Position numbers and translations under genes: made by a program. From contig JAWKRR010000005.1 of assembly GCA_041389525.1 (NCBI GenBank), positions 62,001-126,000 on the forward strand: DNA of 64,000 nt, given 5' to 3'. This document shows, in pieces, positions 1 to 9,631 of this stretch (within the stretch, counting starts at the first letter, position 1; the number at the start of each line of letters is the position of its first letter). Origin of the DNA: JACKFB01 sp041389525 (GTDB lineage: Bacteria > Myxococcota_A > UBA9042 > PHBI01 > JACKFB01). The notes under the pieces are model-generated. The model saw only the letters and a list, made by a program, of their open reading frames with translations. It searched no databases and was not told the origin of the DNA.

Positions 1-1
1 C

Positions 2-529
2 CAGTGCACGTCCGCGGGCGCGGTCGCTTGGTGCGACGATCGCGGCAAGGTCCAGGTCCAGAGCTGCGGCGCGGAGTCCGTGTGCGGCTGGGACTCCGAG
101 CACAGCTGGTACGACTGCCTGCCCATGCCGCCCGGCCCCCGCGCGGGGCTGCCCGACGGGGGCGCGGCGGCCGACGCCGGATACTCCGATTCCGCTGACG
201 GCAACGAGGGAAATGCAGGCCAAGACGCCTCCACTGACGCCTCGACGACGCCCCCCGAAGAGATCGGCCCCGGCAGCGACACGCCGGGACTCGACGGCCC
301 CTCGGGGCCGACCCCGGGCGTGGCGCCCGGCGCCAGCAAGGGAGAGGACACGACCTCGCTAGGCGGCGCCTGCTCCGGTGGTCGCGACGGCGGCCCCTTC
401 GGCTGGCTCTGGGCTGTGCTGGCGTTGATGGCGACCGCGGCGATGCGCGCGCGCCCGACCGCGACGCGGCGCGCCCCCTACTCGCTGGCGTCCAGCCGCA
501 GCACGGTCCCCAGGTCGCCGACCGCGTAG
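2..529 (+). CDS. C-terminal part of a cysteine-containing surface protein with MYXO-CTERM-like tail (5' end outside window)
   Basis: The frame is open from the first bases of the window, so the N-terminus lies upstream. The visible start is a short Cys-rich segment (WCDD...SCG...VCGWD) of the kind found in myxobacterial and bradymonad surface proteins. A Gly/Asp/Thr/Pro-rich linker of about 85 residues follows. The end has the layout of a MYXO-CTERM sorting tail: a Gly-Ala-Cys motif (GGACSGG), one hydrophobic helix (FGWLWAVLALMATAA) and a basic tail (RARPTATRRA). This suggests attachment at the cell surface. The stop overlaps the end of the convergent lipoprotein gene by about 50 bases. Function unknown. 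Confidence 0.7.
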   Translation, partial: QCTSAGAVAWCDDRGKVQVQSCGAESVCGWDSEHSWYDCLPMPPGPRAGLPDGGAAADAGYSDSADGNEGNAGQDASTDASTTPPEEIGPGSDTPGLDGPSGPTPGVAPGASKGEDTTSLGGACSGGRDGGPFGWLWAVLALMATAAMRARPTATRRAPYSLASSRSTVPRSPTA

Positions 530-3111
530 ACCTGCCCCTGGCCGTCCCCATGGATGGCGTAGAGCGTGGCCACCGACCCCGTCTCCCAGGGCGTCCACGC
601 CTGGCCGTCCCAGTGCAGGACGTGCCCCTCGTTGCCGACCGCCCAGACGTCATCCGCGGAGAGGCCGTAGACCCCGCGCAGCGTGATGCCGAACTGCGGG
701 TCGCGCGAGCTCCACGTCTCCCCGTCCCAGTGCACGATCTGCCCGTTGGCGCCGACCGCCCAGACATCGTCGGACGCGATGCCCCACACCGCGTGCAGCG
801 TGTCGACCACCAGCCGCGTCGAGCCGTCGCGTAGCTCCAGCGGCGCGATGCTCACGGCCGCCCACGCGAGCCCGGCCTGCCGCATGATGACGCCGCCGCC
901 GCCCACCGCCCAGACGTCCGTGTCGGCCGACCCGAAGACGCCGCGCAGGTGCTCGGTGGTCTGAGACGCCGCGATCGACCAGGCGGTGCCGTCCCAATGG
1001 ATGATCGAGCCGTTCTGCCCGGCGCTGTAGACGTCGTTGGAGGACACGCCCCAGACCGTCTCCAGGCCGATGCCGACCGGCGACGGGATCTTCTTCCAGC
1101 CCACGCCATCCCAATGGAGGATGAGCCCGGCCAGCCCGACCGCCCAGATGTCGTCGGGCGCTGTACCCCACACCGCGCGCAGATGCTGGGTGGACGGCGG
1201 CTTCTGAAAGACCCAGCCCTGGCCGCTGTCTCGGAAGATCGACGAGTTCTCGCCGACCACGACAGAGACGCCGCCCTGGCTCCAGGCCGCGGCGATCTCG
1301 CCGACCCCGTCGAAGCCCTGCACGCCCATGAAGCCCGCGTCGGCAGAGCCCAGCAGCATGGCGCCCGTCGCCCCGGTGACGAGCACCTGCCCCGGACCGG
1401 CCGCCGTGACGCCGCGGAGGTTCCGGCCGACCATGGACGCCGGCAGCGCGGTGACCAGCGACCAGAGCGTGCCGTTGTAGTGCAGGATGGTCCCGCCATC
1501 GCCCACCGCGTAGGCGTCCGTCGGCGCCAAGACCACCACCGCCCAGAGGTTCTTCGCGGTCGGCAGGCTCACCAGGTTCCACGCGTCGCCCTGGCCGCGG
1601 AGCATGGTGCCGTTGTCCCCCACAGCCCAGAACGTGTCGCCGTCCACGCTGTGAACGCCCCGCAACGTAAACGCGGTCGGGCTGTCGACGGGCAGCAGCC
1701 CCGAGCCCTCGGACACCGCGATGGCGCCTGAGGATCCGACCAACGCGATGCGCCCGCCCGCCCCGTGCATGGCGTTCCAGGAGGTGGGCAGCGCGCCCGC
1801 GCCGACCTCGCGCCAGGACACGCCGTCGAAGTGCGCGATGGCCCCGGCCAGCCCGACCGCCCAGACGTCGTCGACGGCGAGGGCGGCGGCCCCAAAGAGG
1901 GTCGGCAGCTCGAGATCCACGCTGGCAGCGCAGCTCGAGTCGATGACGATGTCGTCGATGTAGACGCCTTCTCCGAAATTGAAGGAGGAGACCACCGAGT
2001 CGAAGCGAAACCGCAGCGACACGGCCTTGCCGATCCAAGGGGTCAGGTCGACCTCCACCGGCACGAAGCCGTTCGTCGGGACCTGGGCGAGCTTGGCCTT
2101 CGACCAGACCTGCTGGACGCTCTGGCCGCTCGACACCTCGAGGGTGAGCAGGTGGAAGTTGGCGGAGGGCTCGACGTCGACGAAGACCTGAAAGCGCACG
2201 CTGGCGCGGCCGGTCTTCGGCAGGAGCACCGTGGGGGTGGCGATGGTGGCGGCGACGACCTCGCCGGTGTCGAAGTCGGGGAAGGGCTTGCTGGGATCGC
2301 CGAAGTAGAGGGCGTAGGGGGCGCTGGTGAAGCGGGGCGCGCTGGTGATGGGGTCGGTGTGGCTGACCGGCTGCCACTTGAGCGTGCCGGTCTGGGCGAT
2401 CTGGGTGAAGCCCTCGGCCGTGCCGCCATCGAAGCGCCAGGAGCCGAGCTTGGTCCCGCAGCAGCCGGCGGCCTCGCTGGAGGTCACGACGCAGAGGCCG
2501 TCCTCGCACGCCGAGTCGGTGCACGGGTCGCCGTCATCGCAGTCAGCGGCGACCAGGCAGCCCCCGCCCACGCCAAATCCGCCGGCGCTGCCTCGCAAGA
2601 TCGTGCCGTCCTTGCCGACCGCCCAGAGGTTGTCGCCGTCGGGCCCGGTGACGGCGTTGAGGAGCTGGCTGCCCTCGCCCTGGCTCAGGCGCGACCACGC
2701 GCCGCTGCTCGAGCGCGACACGATGACGCCGTCGTTGCCGACCGCGACCACGCGCCCCGCCTCGCCGGCCCACACGCCCTTGTAGACGAAATCGGCGCCC
2801 AGGCCGGTCTTCTCCTGCACGAAGCGGCGGGACTCGCCGGGCAGCTCGGGGCCCGTGTCGGGCAGCTCGGCGACGGCGTCGGACGCGCCGTCGGGCGCGA
2901 GATCGGGCGCGAGGTCCGCCGCGGTGAGGTCGGAGCCGTCTTGATCGGCGGGCGTGTCGGCGCCGACGGCGGCGTCGAGCTCGGTGCCGACGTCTTGCAC
3001 CGCGGAGCCGCCGCCGTCGCCGCAGGCCGCGACGAGCGCGAGGGCCAACCCCGACAAGCACAGCGCGGCCCCGCGGACGCAACGATTGGGCGGTATGGTC
3101 ATTCGCAGCAT
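478..3111 (-). CDS. Large secreted lipoprotein with WxVGxxG beta-propeller repeats
   Basis: The start at 3111 (MLRMTIPPNRC) has a GAGG five bases upstream; ATG at 3102 is an alternative. A lipoprotein signal peptide ends in a lipobox (ALVAAC). An Asp/Ala/Pro linker follows, then repeats of the form WAVGxxGxxxxWDGxxW across most of the protein, expected to fold as beta-propeller blades. The repeats are interrupted near one third of the length by a Cys-rich element (CDDGDPCTDSACEDGLC) and a roughly 170-residue beta-sandwich-like insert resembling a MAM/lectin domain. It is the last gene of a three-lipoprotein run (53 bases after the previous stop). It probably sits in the outer membrane facing outward; binding function unknown. 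Confidence 0.8.
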   Translation of the reverse strand: MLRMTIPPNRCVRGAALCLSGLALALVAACGDGGGSAVQDVGTELDAAVGADTPADQDGSDLTAADLAPDLAPDGASDAVAELPDTGPELPGESRRFVQEKTGLGADFVYKGVWAGEAGRVVAVGNDGVIVSRSSSGAWSRLSQGEGSQLLNAVTGPDGDNLWAVGKDGTILRGSAGGFGVGGGCLVAADCDDGDPCTDSACEDGLCVVTSSEAAGCCGTKLGSWRFDGGTAEGFTQIAQTGTLKWQPVSHTDPITSAPRFTSAPYALYFGDPSKPFPDFDTGEVVAATIATPTVLLPKTGRASVRFQVFVDVEPSANFHLLTLEVSSGQSVQQVWSKAKLAQVPTNGFVPVEVDLTPWIGKAVSLRFRFDSVVSSFNFGEGVYIDDIVIDSSCAASVDLELPTLFGAAALAVDDVWAVGLAGAIAHFDGVSWREVGAGALPTSWNAMHGAGGRIALVGSSGAIAVSEGSGLLPVDSPTAFTLRGVHSVDGDTFWAVGDNGTMLRGQGDAWNLVSLPTAKNLWAVVVLAPTDAYAVGDGGTILHYNGTLWSLVTALPASMVGRNLRGVTAAGPGQVLVTGATGAMLLGSADAGFMGVQGFDGVGEIAAAWSQGGVSVVVGENSSIFRDSGQGWVFQKPPSTQHLRAVWGTAPDDIWAVGLAGLILHWDGVGWKKIPSPVGIGLETVWGVSSNDVYSAGQNGSIIHWDGTAWSIAASQTTEHLRGVFGSADTDVWAVGGGGVIMRQAGLAWAAVSIAPLELRDGSTRLVVDTLHAVWGIASDDVWAVGANGQIVHWDGETWSSRDPQFGITLRGVYGLSADDVWAVGNEGHVLHWDGQAWTPWETGSVATLYAIHGDGQGQVYAVGDLGTVLRLDASE

Positions 3112-3164
3112 GTCCGCCTCAGCGGTCGCGAGGGTGGGCGCACGCGGGGGAGGCCCGCGGCGGG

Positions 3165-6100
3165 TCAGAGCTTCGTGAACGAGACCGTGTCCAGCGCCCA
3201 GGAGCGCCACCGGCCCGTGCTGAGGTCCTGATTCGAGTAGTTATCGATGTCGAAGCCCTCTTTGTACACGCGCACCAAGAAGAGCTCTTTCGGGCCCGGG
3301 GCGATGCCCGGCGTGCCCTCGATGTTCGGGAAGTCAGGCAGCAGCACGTCGGTGACGTCCCAGTTCGCGACCATGTCCCACTCGGTGACGGGGCCGGTCG
3401 GGCCGGGGATGGCGACGCTGATGTAGCTGAAGTGGGGCTCGACGCCGGTCTTCACGGTCCACGAGATCTCGTAGGCGTCGTCCATGGTGCCGCCGTCTGA
3501 GGGCGAGATGTTCTCGGGGACCTGCAGCATCGGGCCCAGCAGCAGCTCGTGGGTGCCGGTCGTGATGAGGCGCTCGCCCGACGCGGCCACGGCGAGCAGC
3601 GTGCTGCTGACCGCGTCCAGGCTGCGGTTTTTCCAGGTGGTCCCGTCGAAATGCAAGATGGTGCCTCGCTCTCCGACGGCGGTGATGTCGTGGGGGCCGA
3701 GGCCGGTGACCGCCTCCAGGGTGCGGGTGGTCAGCTCGGGCAACACCGGCGTCAGCGTCGCGCCGTCCCAGCGCAAGATCGTCCCGCCCTCGCCGACGAT
3801 GGTCACGTCGTCAGGCGCTGAACCCCACACCGCGCGCAGGTTTCGCGTGGTGCCGCTGGGGATCGTCGTCCACACCGAGCCATCGAAGTGGATGACCTGG
3901 CCGAAGGTGCCCACGGCCCAGACGTCGTTGGGCGCGAAGCCGAAGACGCCGCGCAGGTTCTTCGAGGTGTTGCCGAACATCTGAGTCCAGGTGGTGCCGT
4001 TGTAGCGGTAGAGCGCGTAGAAACCGACCGCGAAGGCGTCGGTCTCCGACGCCATCCAGACGCCGCGTAGATCTTCGAAGCCGATCGCGGGCTGTGATTT
4101 CCACACCAGCCCGTCGAACGCGACGACCGCGCCCGACGCGCCCACCGCCAGGGCCTTCCCGCTGGGCAGGGCGTCGACCGCGTAGAGATGCTCCTTGGTG
4201 CCGGCGCTCTGCACGGCCCAGGTGCCGCCGAGGTTTCGGACGACCAGCCCGTCGGAGCCCACGCCGTAGAACTGATCGGGCCCAGCGGCCGCCATGCCGT
4301 TGACGTTCTTGGTGATGCCGGTGGACTTCGCCACGAAGACGTCGCCGTCGCGCTCGTAGAAGCGGTCGTCGGAGATCTCGCGGATGCCGCTGTGCAGCGT
4401 CAGCGAGTAGGGCTGGTTGTCCGCCGTCAGCGAGAACGCGCCCGCCATCAGCGTGTAGCTGGCGTCGTAGAGATCGCCGGAGAGCGTCTTCGGCACGTGG
4501 GTCTTTGTCAGCTCGTCGGTGAAGTCGAGGACCGGGTCGAAGAACTCGAAGACGCCGTCGCTGCCGAGATCCAGGTAGACGAACATGCCGTTGATGTCAG
4601 GGCCGTTGAAGCCTGACGGCGGGTCGTCGAGGCGGATCTTCAGCTCGCCGTTGAGCGGGTGATTCATCACGACGTTCTCGGTGTAGACCTCGCCCGGCAG
4701 CGCGAAGATGTGCCGGAACAGGCCCAGGACGTGCGGCGTGAACTCGCCCAGCTCGTCATTCTGGATGCCGCCCCAGCAGAAGACCGCGACCTCGCCGATG
4801 GGGAGCTGCATCTCAAACGAGTAGTCGGGCGCGACCTCGATGCCGGGCGACGGGATGTAGTCGGGCGCGAAGATGCTGGCGCGGGTGAAGTCGCAGAACG
4901 CCGTGACGCGGCCCGCCGAGGGGACGCACTGGTGCACGCTCTGGCCGTTGAGCGGCATGCAGATGAAGCCGGCGGCGCAGTCGGCGTTCGTCGAGCAGTG
5001 CGAGGTGCAGAACTTGCCCTGGTTCGGCAGGTCCGAGCAGGTCAGCCCGACGCAGTCGTCGTGGGTCACGCAGGCGTCGCACAGCTTGCCGGGGGCGTTG
5101 GGCTTGCTCGAGCACTTACCCAGCGGCACCGGCACGTACTTGGTGGCGTTGACCACCTGACCGCGGAAGAGCGGCGCGGTGCCCGACGGCGGCGGCCCCG
5201 GCGAGGGCGGGACGATCGGGTTGAGGTAGATGGTGACGTTGGAGGCGTCGTACTCGATGACCGATGACGACGAGAACCCGGTCTTTGAGGCAGACACCAT
5301 CTGCTCGCCCGAGAGATCGGGACCGCTGAAGGTCACCTGCCCCTGGGAGTTGGTCAGCCCCTGGTACGGCGTCTTCGGGTCCGTCGACAGGATGACGAAG
5401 GCGTCGGCGATGGGCTGGCCGTCGCCCGTGCTGAGCACCGTCACGTTCACCGCGCCGTCGACGCCGTTGCCCCAGGTGCCGCCGAAGGTGCTCTCGGGGT
5501 CGAAGTAGGTGTAGCCGGCGGCCAGCACGGCGGTGCCCTTGCTGGCCGAGACGACCGTGACGTCCACCGTGCCGATCTCGCCGGGCGGCGTGCGCGCGGT
5601 GATCTTGGTCGGCGAGACCACCGTGACATGGGTGGCCTTGGTGCCGCCGACCAGCACGTCAGCGTCCAGCGGGAAACCCGCGCCCGTCAGCGTGATGAAG
5701 GTGCCGCCGGCGCGGCTGCCCTGGTCCGGCGTCACCACCCACAGCTTCATCGACGCCTGATAGGCGAAGCCGCCGAAGAGGGTGTCGCTGAGCGCGCCTT
5801 GGCTGACGGAGACGTTGGCGAGGCCGGGGCTGCCTGGGGGGCTGGTCGCCTCCAGGGTGTCGGGCGCCAGGACCACCACGTCCGTGGCCGGCAACGCCCC
5901 GATTCGCACGGTGGCGCCTGAGGAAAAGCCAGCCCCGCTGACCGTGACGCGGGTCCCGCCGGCGGTGGGGCCGAAGTTCGGCAGCACCTCGTAGACCGCG
6001 ACGAAGGAGTCGTAAGTGTAGGTGGCCGTGTCGACGCCGTTTGAGTTCTCGACCTGAAGCGCCACCGAGCCGATGGCGCCGACCGGGGCCTCGACGAGCA

Positions 6101-7283
6101 CGACGTGACCGACCGCGTCGACGCCCTTGACGACGCCCGGCTCGCTGCCGAAGCGCACGCTGGTGTCGGCCGCGGTCGTCAGCCCCTTGGCGACGATGGT
6201 GACGACGTTGCCGCCGCCGGCCGGGCCGCTGGGCGGCGTGACGGCCAAGATCTGCAGGGTGTCGCCCGGTTCTGCCGCGTCGAGGTAGGTGAAGGCGTTG
6301 ACGCCCGCCGACGCGCCGTAGGCCGTGGCGACCACCACGTCGACCGGGCCCGGGGCCGAGCCCGGCGGCGTGATCCCGACGACCCGCTCGGCGCCGAAGC
6401 GCTCGACCGAGAGCAGCGCCTGCCCGTCGACGGTGACGACCAGCGGCTCGACGAAGCCGTGGCCGCGGATGTCGATGATGGTCCCGCCCGCCAGGGGCCC
6501 GACGGCCGGCGCCACCGAACGCACGCGCGGCGCCTCGAAGTAGGTGTAGCCCTTCGACAGCGTGCCGACGCCCAGGTCGGTCGACACGTGGACGTCGACC
6601 GTGGCGGGGCCCGGCGCGTCCGGGGTCAGCGCGACGATGGTGGCGTCGTCGATCACCTCGACCGAGATCGCCGAGCGACCTCCGATCAGCACGTTAGATC
6701 CTGGCGAAAAGCCGGTGCCGTGGATGGTGACGGGCTCGCCGCCGGCGACCTGGCCCGAGGGCGGGTCGATGGAGATGACGTCGACCGGGTTGAAGAAGAG
6801 GAAGGCGGACTCGAGCAGGGCCTCGGACTGGCCGTCGGGCGACACGACGCGGACGTCGGCGAGGCCGGGGGTGCGCGGCGGGGTCCGGGCGACGATGCGC
6901 TCGGGGCTGAGGACGAAGACCTCGGGGGCCAGGCTCTCGCCGAAGAAGAGGCGGAGGCCGTCCTGAAAGCCGGTGCCGCTGACCTCGACCTGGTCGCCGC
7001 CGCTGGCGAAGCCGCGGTCGGGGGTGACGCGGCGCAGGGACAGGGTGGTGGTGCTGGCGTCGGGGGGCTGGCTGGCGTCGGGCTGGCCGGGCAGGTCGGG
7101 CCCCGCGACGTCGGCCACGGTGTCCGCTGCGCCGGGCGTGTCGGGGCCGGAGGTGTCGCCCACCGCGTCCGGGCTCGGTACCGCGGCGCCGCCCGAGCCG
7201 CTATCCGAGCAGCCCGACGCGACGAGGAGCCCGGCCAGCGCGAGGAGAAGCGCCGGTGCCCACGCGGTATTTCGATATCCCAT
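3165..7283 (-). CDS. Giant lipoprotein with six IPT/TIG domains and beta-propeller repeats
   Basis: The 1372-residue protein starts at ATG 7283, with AGGA six bases upstream; an in-frame TTG just before is less likely. The signal peptide ends in lipobox VASGC and is followed by a Pro/Asp/Gly linker. Six tandem IPT/TIG immunoglobulin-like domains occupy roughly residues 80-590, each with the GG-x-x-V-T-I-x-G-x-GF signature. Then come a carboxypeptidase-regulatory-like beta-sandwich (about 605-680), a Cys-rich module (two DDC/ADC knots, about 710-780), a beta-rich region, and a C-terminal set of WxVGxxG propeller blades. Such mixes are typical of surface adhesins or polymer-binding proteins. 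It is the middle gene of the three-gene run, 18 bases after the IgGFc-type gene. Ligand unknown. Confidence 0.85.
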   Translation of the reverse strand: MGYRNTAWAPALLLALAGLLVASGCSDSGSGGAAVPSPDAVGDTSGPDTPGAADTVADVAGPDLPGQPDASQPPDASTTTLSLRRVTPDRGFASGGDQVEVSGTGFQDGLRLFFGESLAPEVFVLSPERIVARTPPRTPGLADVRVVSPDGQSEALLESAFLFFNPVDVISIDPPSGQVAGGEPVTIHGTGFSPGSNVLIGGRSAISVEVIDDATIVALTPDAPGPATVDVHVSTDLGVGTLSKGYTYFEAPRVRSVAPAVGPLAGGTIIDIRGHGFVEPLVVTVDGQALLSVERFGAERVVGITPPGSAPGPVDVVVATAYGASAGVNAFTYLDAAEPGDTLQILAVTPPSGPAGGGNVVTIVAKGLTTAADTSVRFGSEPGVVKGVDAVGHVVLVEAPVGAIGSVALQVENSNGVDTATYTYDSFVAVYEVLPNFGPTAGGTRVTVSGAGFSSGATVRIGALPATDVVVLAPDTLEATSPPGSPGLANVSVSQGALSDTLFGGFAYQASMKLWVVTPDQGSRAGGTFITLTGAGFPLDADVLVGGTKATHVTVVSPTKITARTPPGEIGTVDVTVVSASKGTAVLAAGYTYFDPESTFGGTWGNGVDGAVNVTVLSTGDGQPIADAFVILSTDPKTPYQGLTNSQGQVTFSGPDLSGEQMVSASKTGFSSSSVIEYDASNVTIYLNPIVPPSPGPPPSGTAPLFRGQVVNATKYVPVPLGKCSSKPNAPGKLCDACVTHDDCVGLTCSDLPNQGKFCTSHCSTNADCAAGFICMPLNGQSVHQCVPSAGRVTAFCDFTRASIFAPDYIPSPGIEVAPDYSFEMQLPIGEVAVFCWGGIQNDELGEFTPHVLGLFRHIFALPGEVYTENVVMNHPLNGELKIRLDDPPSGFNGPDINGMFVYLDLGSDGVFEFFDPVLDFTDELTKTHVPKTLSGDLYDASYTLMAGAFSLTADNQPYSLTLHSGIREISDDRFYERDGDVFVAKSTGITKNVNGMAAAGPDQFYGVGSDGLVVRNLGGTWAVQSAGTKEHLYAVDALPSGKALAVGASGAVVAFDGLVWKSQPAIGFEDLRGVWMASETDAFAVGFYALYRYNGTTWTQMFGNTSKNLRGVFGFAPNDVWAVGTFGQVIHFDGSVWTTIPSGTTRNLRAVWGSAPDDVTIVGEGGTILRWDGATLTPVLPELTTRTLEAVTGLGPHDITAVGERGTILHFDGTTWKNRSLDAVSSTLLAVAASGERLITTGTHELLLGPMLQVPENISPSDGGTMDDAYEISWTVKTGVEPHFSYISVAIPGPTGPVTEWDMVANWDVTDVLLPDFPNIEGTPGIAPGPKELFLVRVYKEGFDIDNYSNQDLSTGRWRSWALDTVSFTKL

Positions 7284-7301
7284 CAATGATCCTGGAGTTT
7301 C

Positions 7302-9392
7302 TTAGGGCGCCGCAGCGCCGCCGCCGAACTGATTCTCTTTATTGATCTCCGACAGATCGAGCCCGCCTGTATAGCCGTAGGACACGAACTGGTCGTAACC
7401 GTACACGATGACGCCGGCCGGCTCGCTCGACGTGATGGTGTGCGGCCCCGACTCCTTGATGCGCGTTCGGTACACGCTGTAGGTGCCGGTGCCGATCACC
7501 TCGAAGAAGCCAGGCGGGATCAGCTCGCCGTCCAGGGTGACCTGGGCGCCGGTGAGCGTGGTGATGTTCACGTAGTTGTCGTCGTACTCCGCCGGCGTGA
7601 AGATCACGAGATCGCGGCGGTACTGCTCGACGGGGATGGCCAGCATGAAGGCCGGGTCGCCGGTGCCGGCGTCGCCGCTCTGGCTCTGGCCGGTCGTGTT
7701 CGGCTCCGGCGCGTCCTGGGCGGCCAGGAACTGCCCGACCAGGATGGGCTTCTTGCCCGAGGTGTGGATCTCGAAGTGCTGGCGGCTCTCGAACTCGAAC
7801 CACTCGCCGCGCTGCAGGATCGGGATCTCGATGCCGGGCTGCGGCGGCGTCAGCAGGACGACGGTGTTGTCCGCGCCGGCCATGATCCGCCAGATGTCCG
7901 ACTCCTTCTTGCGGTCCCAGCTCTTCGACGCCACGTAGCTCGAGCCCCACACCTTCACCGGGTAAAGCTGCTGCTCGATGTGGTCGGCGCAGCAGGTGTT
8001 GAAGCCCGCGGCGACGCAATCCGACAGCGTCTTGCACGAGGTCTTCCGGTCGTACTCGCACACGCCCTTCTTGGTGATGGGGTCGAGGTCGACGCAGCGC
8101 GCGGTGTTGGGCGCGTTGGCGGCCTCGGACCCGCCGAAGACCGCGACCCGCTGGTCCGACAGGATGCGCGAGCCGGTCAGGTCCGCGCCCGGCCGGTCGG
8201 TCTCGATGTTGAGCACGTCGTACTGCTTGAGCTTGAAGACCCGCGTCTCGCCTTTCTCCATATGAGGGATCGGCTGCTGGTCGGGCGCGCCCGGGTAGAC
8301 CTGGCCCGCCAGGGTCGGGGCGCTGACCTGCACCGACACCGAGGTGATGCCGGGCAAGACCGCGGCCACCGTCAGGGTGCTTCGCAGGGTGTCGAAGGTC
8401 TGCTCGCGGGTCATCACGAAGTACTCGCGGCCCAGCAAGGTCGCGGGCAGGAGCAGGCTGGCGTCGTTGGAGAAGACGTTCTCGTTCTCGAGGGGGTTGA
8501 ACTGGTAGGCGATGACCGGCACCGACGCGGTCACGCGGTAGGCGAGGGACGCCTGGACCGTGCCGTTGACGTCGCGCCGGGGCAGCCGGAAGACGCGTAG
8601 CTGGCCCGGGAGCAGGGGCTCGGTGGGCACCGCGACCTGAGTCGGCTCCTTGCCGGGGATCGACGAGGGCTCCAGCAGGAACGGGACCTTCTGCTCGACG
8701 TCGCCCTCGCGCAGCCACACCTCGACGATGGCGGGCAGCGGCGACGCGGGCGGGTTCGCGACCACGATGGCGTACTGAGCGCCCGCCGCGTCGTAGAAGC
8801 CCTGCTCATTGCCGCCGGGGACAAACGCGTTGTCGAGGTCCACACCCCAGTAGTCGCAGCCGATGTAGCTGTTGAACTTGATGTTGACCGAGCACAGGCT
8901 CTCACAGGGCGCGCCGGTGAGGTCCAGCGCGCAGACTTGGCCGGTGGTGCCGCCGTTACAGAAGGTGGTCGTCTCCCACGCCGAGCCGTCGTCGGCGCAG
9001 GTCTGGACCTCCTCCTCGCCGTTACAGCGCTGGGTGCCCGGGAAGCACACGGTGCAGCGGTCCTGCACGCACTGGCTGTCGCGGCCGTCGGGGCCCTTGC
9101 AGATGCCCTCGACGTAGTTGGTGCCCGACGCGTTACAGACCAGCGCCTGTTTGCCGCCCTCGATGATGCAGGCCTTCGCGGTGCCGGGCACGCAGATCTG
9201 GCCAGGGCCCAGCTCGACGTCCACCGCGGCGTCGCCGGCGTCCGTCGCGTCGCTGACCTCGCCCACCTCGCCGAGGTCATCGCCCCCGGTCTTGTCGTCG
9301 GGACAGCCGCTGAGCAGCACGCCAAACAGCGAGACAGCGACTACGAAAACGGGCCTGTGGAGGCGGAGCGGCCAGTGGCGCAGCGTCGGCAT
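7302..9392 (-). CDS. IgGFc-binding-domain lipoprotein
   Basis: This 696-residue protein has a lipoprotein signal (lipobox LLSGC) followed by an Asp-rich linker. Next is a Cys-rich N-terminal module (CxPGTxxC, CNGEEEVQTC). The body matches the IgGFc-binding N-terminal family found in myxobacterial and bradymonad surface proteins; recognisable pieces are YIGCDYWGVDLDN, QYAIVVANP, PVIAYQFNPLEN and FSNDASLLLP. In animals this domain occurs in Fc-gamma-binding mucin-like proteins; in bacteria its ligand is not established and IgG binding should not be assumed. Start ATG 9392 has AGGAA upstream. It is the first gene of the three-lipoprotein run. Confidence 0.85.
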   Translation of the reverse strand: MPTLRHWPLRLHRPVFVVAVSLFGVLLSGCPDDKTGGDDLGEVGEVSDATDAGDAAVDVELGPGQICVPGTAKACIIEGGKQALVCNASGTNYVEGICKGPDGRDSQCVQDRCTVCFPGTQRCNGEEEVQTCADDGSAWETTTFCNGGTTGQVCALDLTGAPCESLCSVNIKFNSYIGCDYWGVDLDNAFVPGGNEQGFYDAAGAQYAIVVANPPASPLPAIVEVWLREGDVEQKVPFLLEPSSIPGKEPTQVAVPTEPLLPGQLRVFRLPRRDVNGTVQASLAYRVTASVPVIAYQFNPLENENVFSNDASLLLPATLLGREYFVMTREQTFDTLRSTLTVAAVLPGITSVSVQVSAPTLAGQVYPGAPDQQPIPHMEKGETRVFKLKQYDVLNIETDRPGADLTGSRILSDQRVAVFGGSEAANAPNTARCVDLDPITKKGVCEYDRKTSCKTLSDCVAAGFNTCCADHIEQQLYPVKVWGSSYVASKSWDRKKESDIWRIMAGADNTVVLLTPPQPGIEIPILQRGEWFEFESRQHFEIHTSGKKPILVGQFLAAQDAPEPNTTGQSQSGDAGTGDPAFMLAIPVEQYRRDLVIFTPAEYDDNYVNITTLTGAQVTLDGELIPPGFFEVIGTGTYSVYRTRIKESGPHTITSSEPAGVIVYGYDQFVSYGYTGGLDLSEINKENQFGGGAAAP

Positions 9393-9555
9393 GAAAGGTT
9401 CCTAGCGCACAGGGCCCCGGAGCGCGACCGGGGCGGCGCGAGGCCTCTCGAACCGATACGCCGCAGGGGGATTCTTGGTGCGCGAATGATCGCCGCCCCA
9501 CCGCCCCGAGTCAAACCGGAGCGCGGTCGGGGCAGTTTCTTTCCACGAAAGGCGA

Positions 9556-9586
9556 AGGGCCCGCCGACGCGAGGTCAGCGGGCCCT
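9556..9586 (-). terminator. Hairpin downstream of the outer-membrane protein gene
   Basis: AGGGCCCGC at 9556-9564 pairs perfectly with GCGGGCCCT at 9578-9586 around a 13-base loop. On the minus strand the stem is followed by a short, imperfect T-rich stretch (CCTTTCG). It lies about 45 bases past the stop of the barrel gene, so a factor-independent terminator is plausible. Confidence 0.5.
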
Positions 9587-9631
9587 CCGGAGGGTCGGCT
9601 CGCGCGGCGGCCTACGCCACCGCTGCGAAGG

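Noticed and set aside
1765..3231. Plus-strand frame of 488 codons
   Set aside because: Antisense to the propeller lipoprotein, no recognisable domain.
6105..7289. Plus-strand frame opposite the six-TIG lipoprotein (394 codons)
   Set aside because: Antisense shadow; the minus-strand reading has clear TIG domains and a signal peptide.
7302..9392. Immunoglobulin-binding virulence factor
   Set aside because: The domain name comes from animal mucins; nothing in the sequence shows IgG binding by this bacterium.
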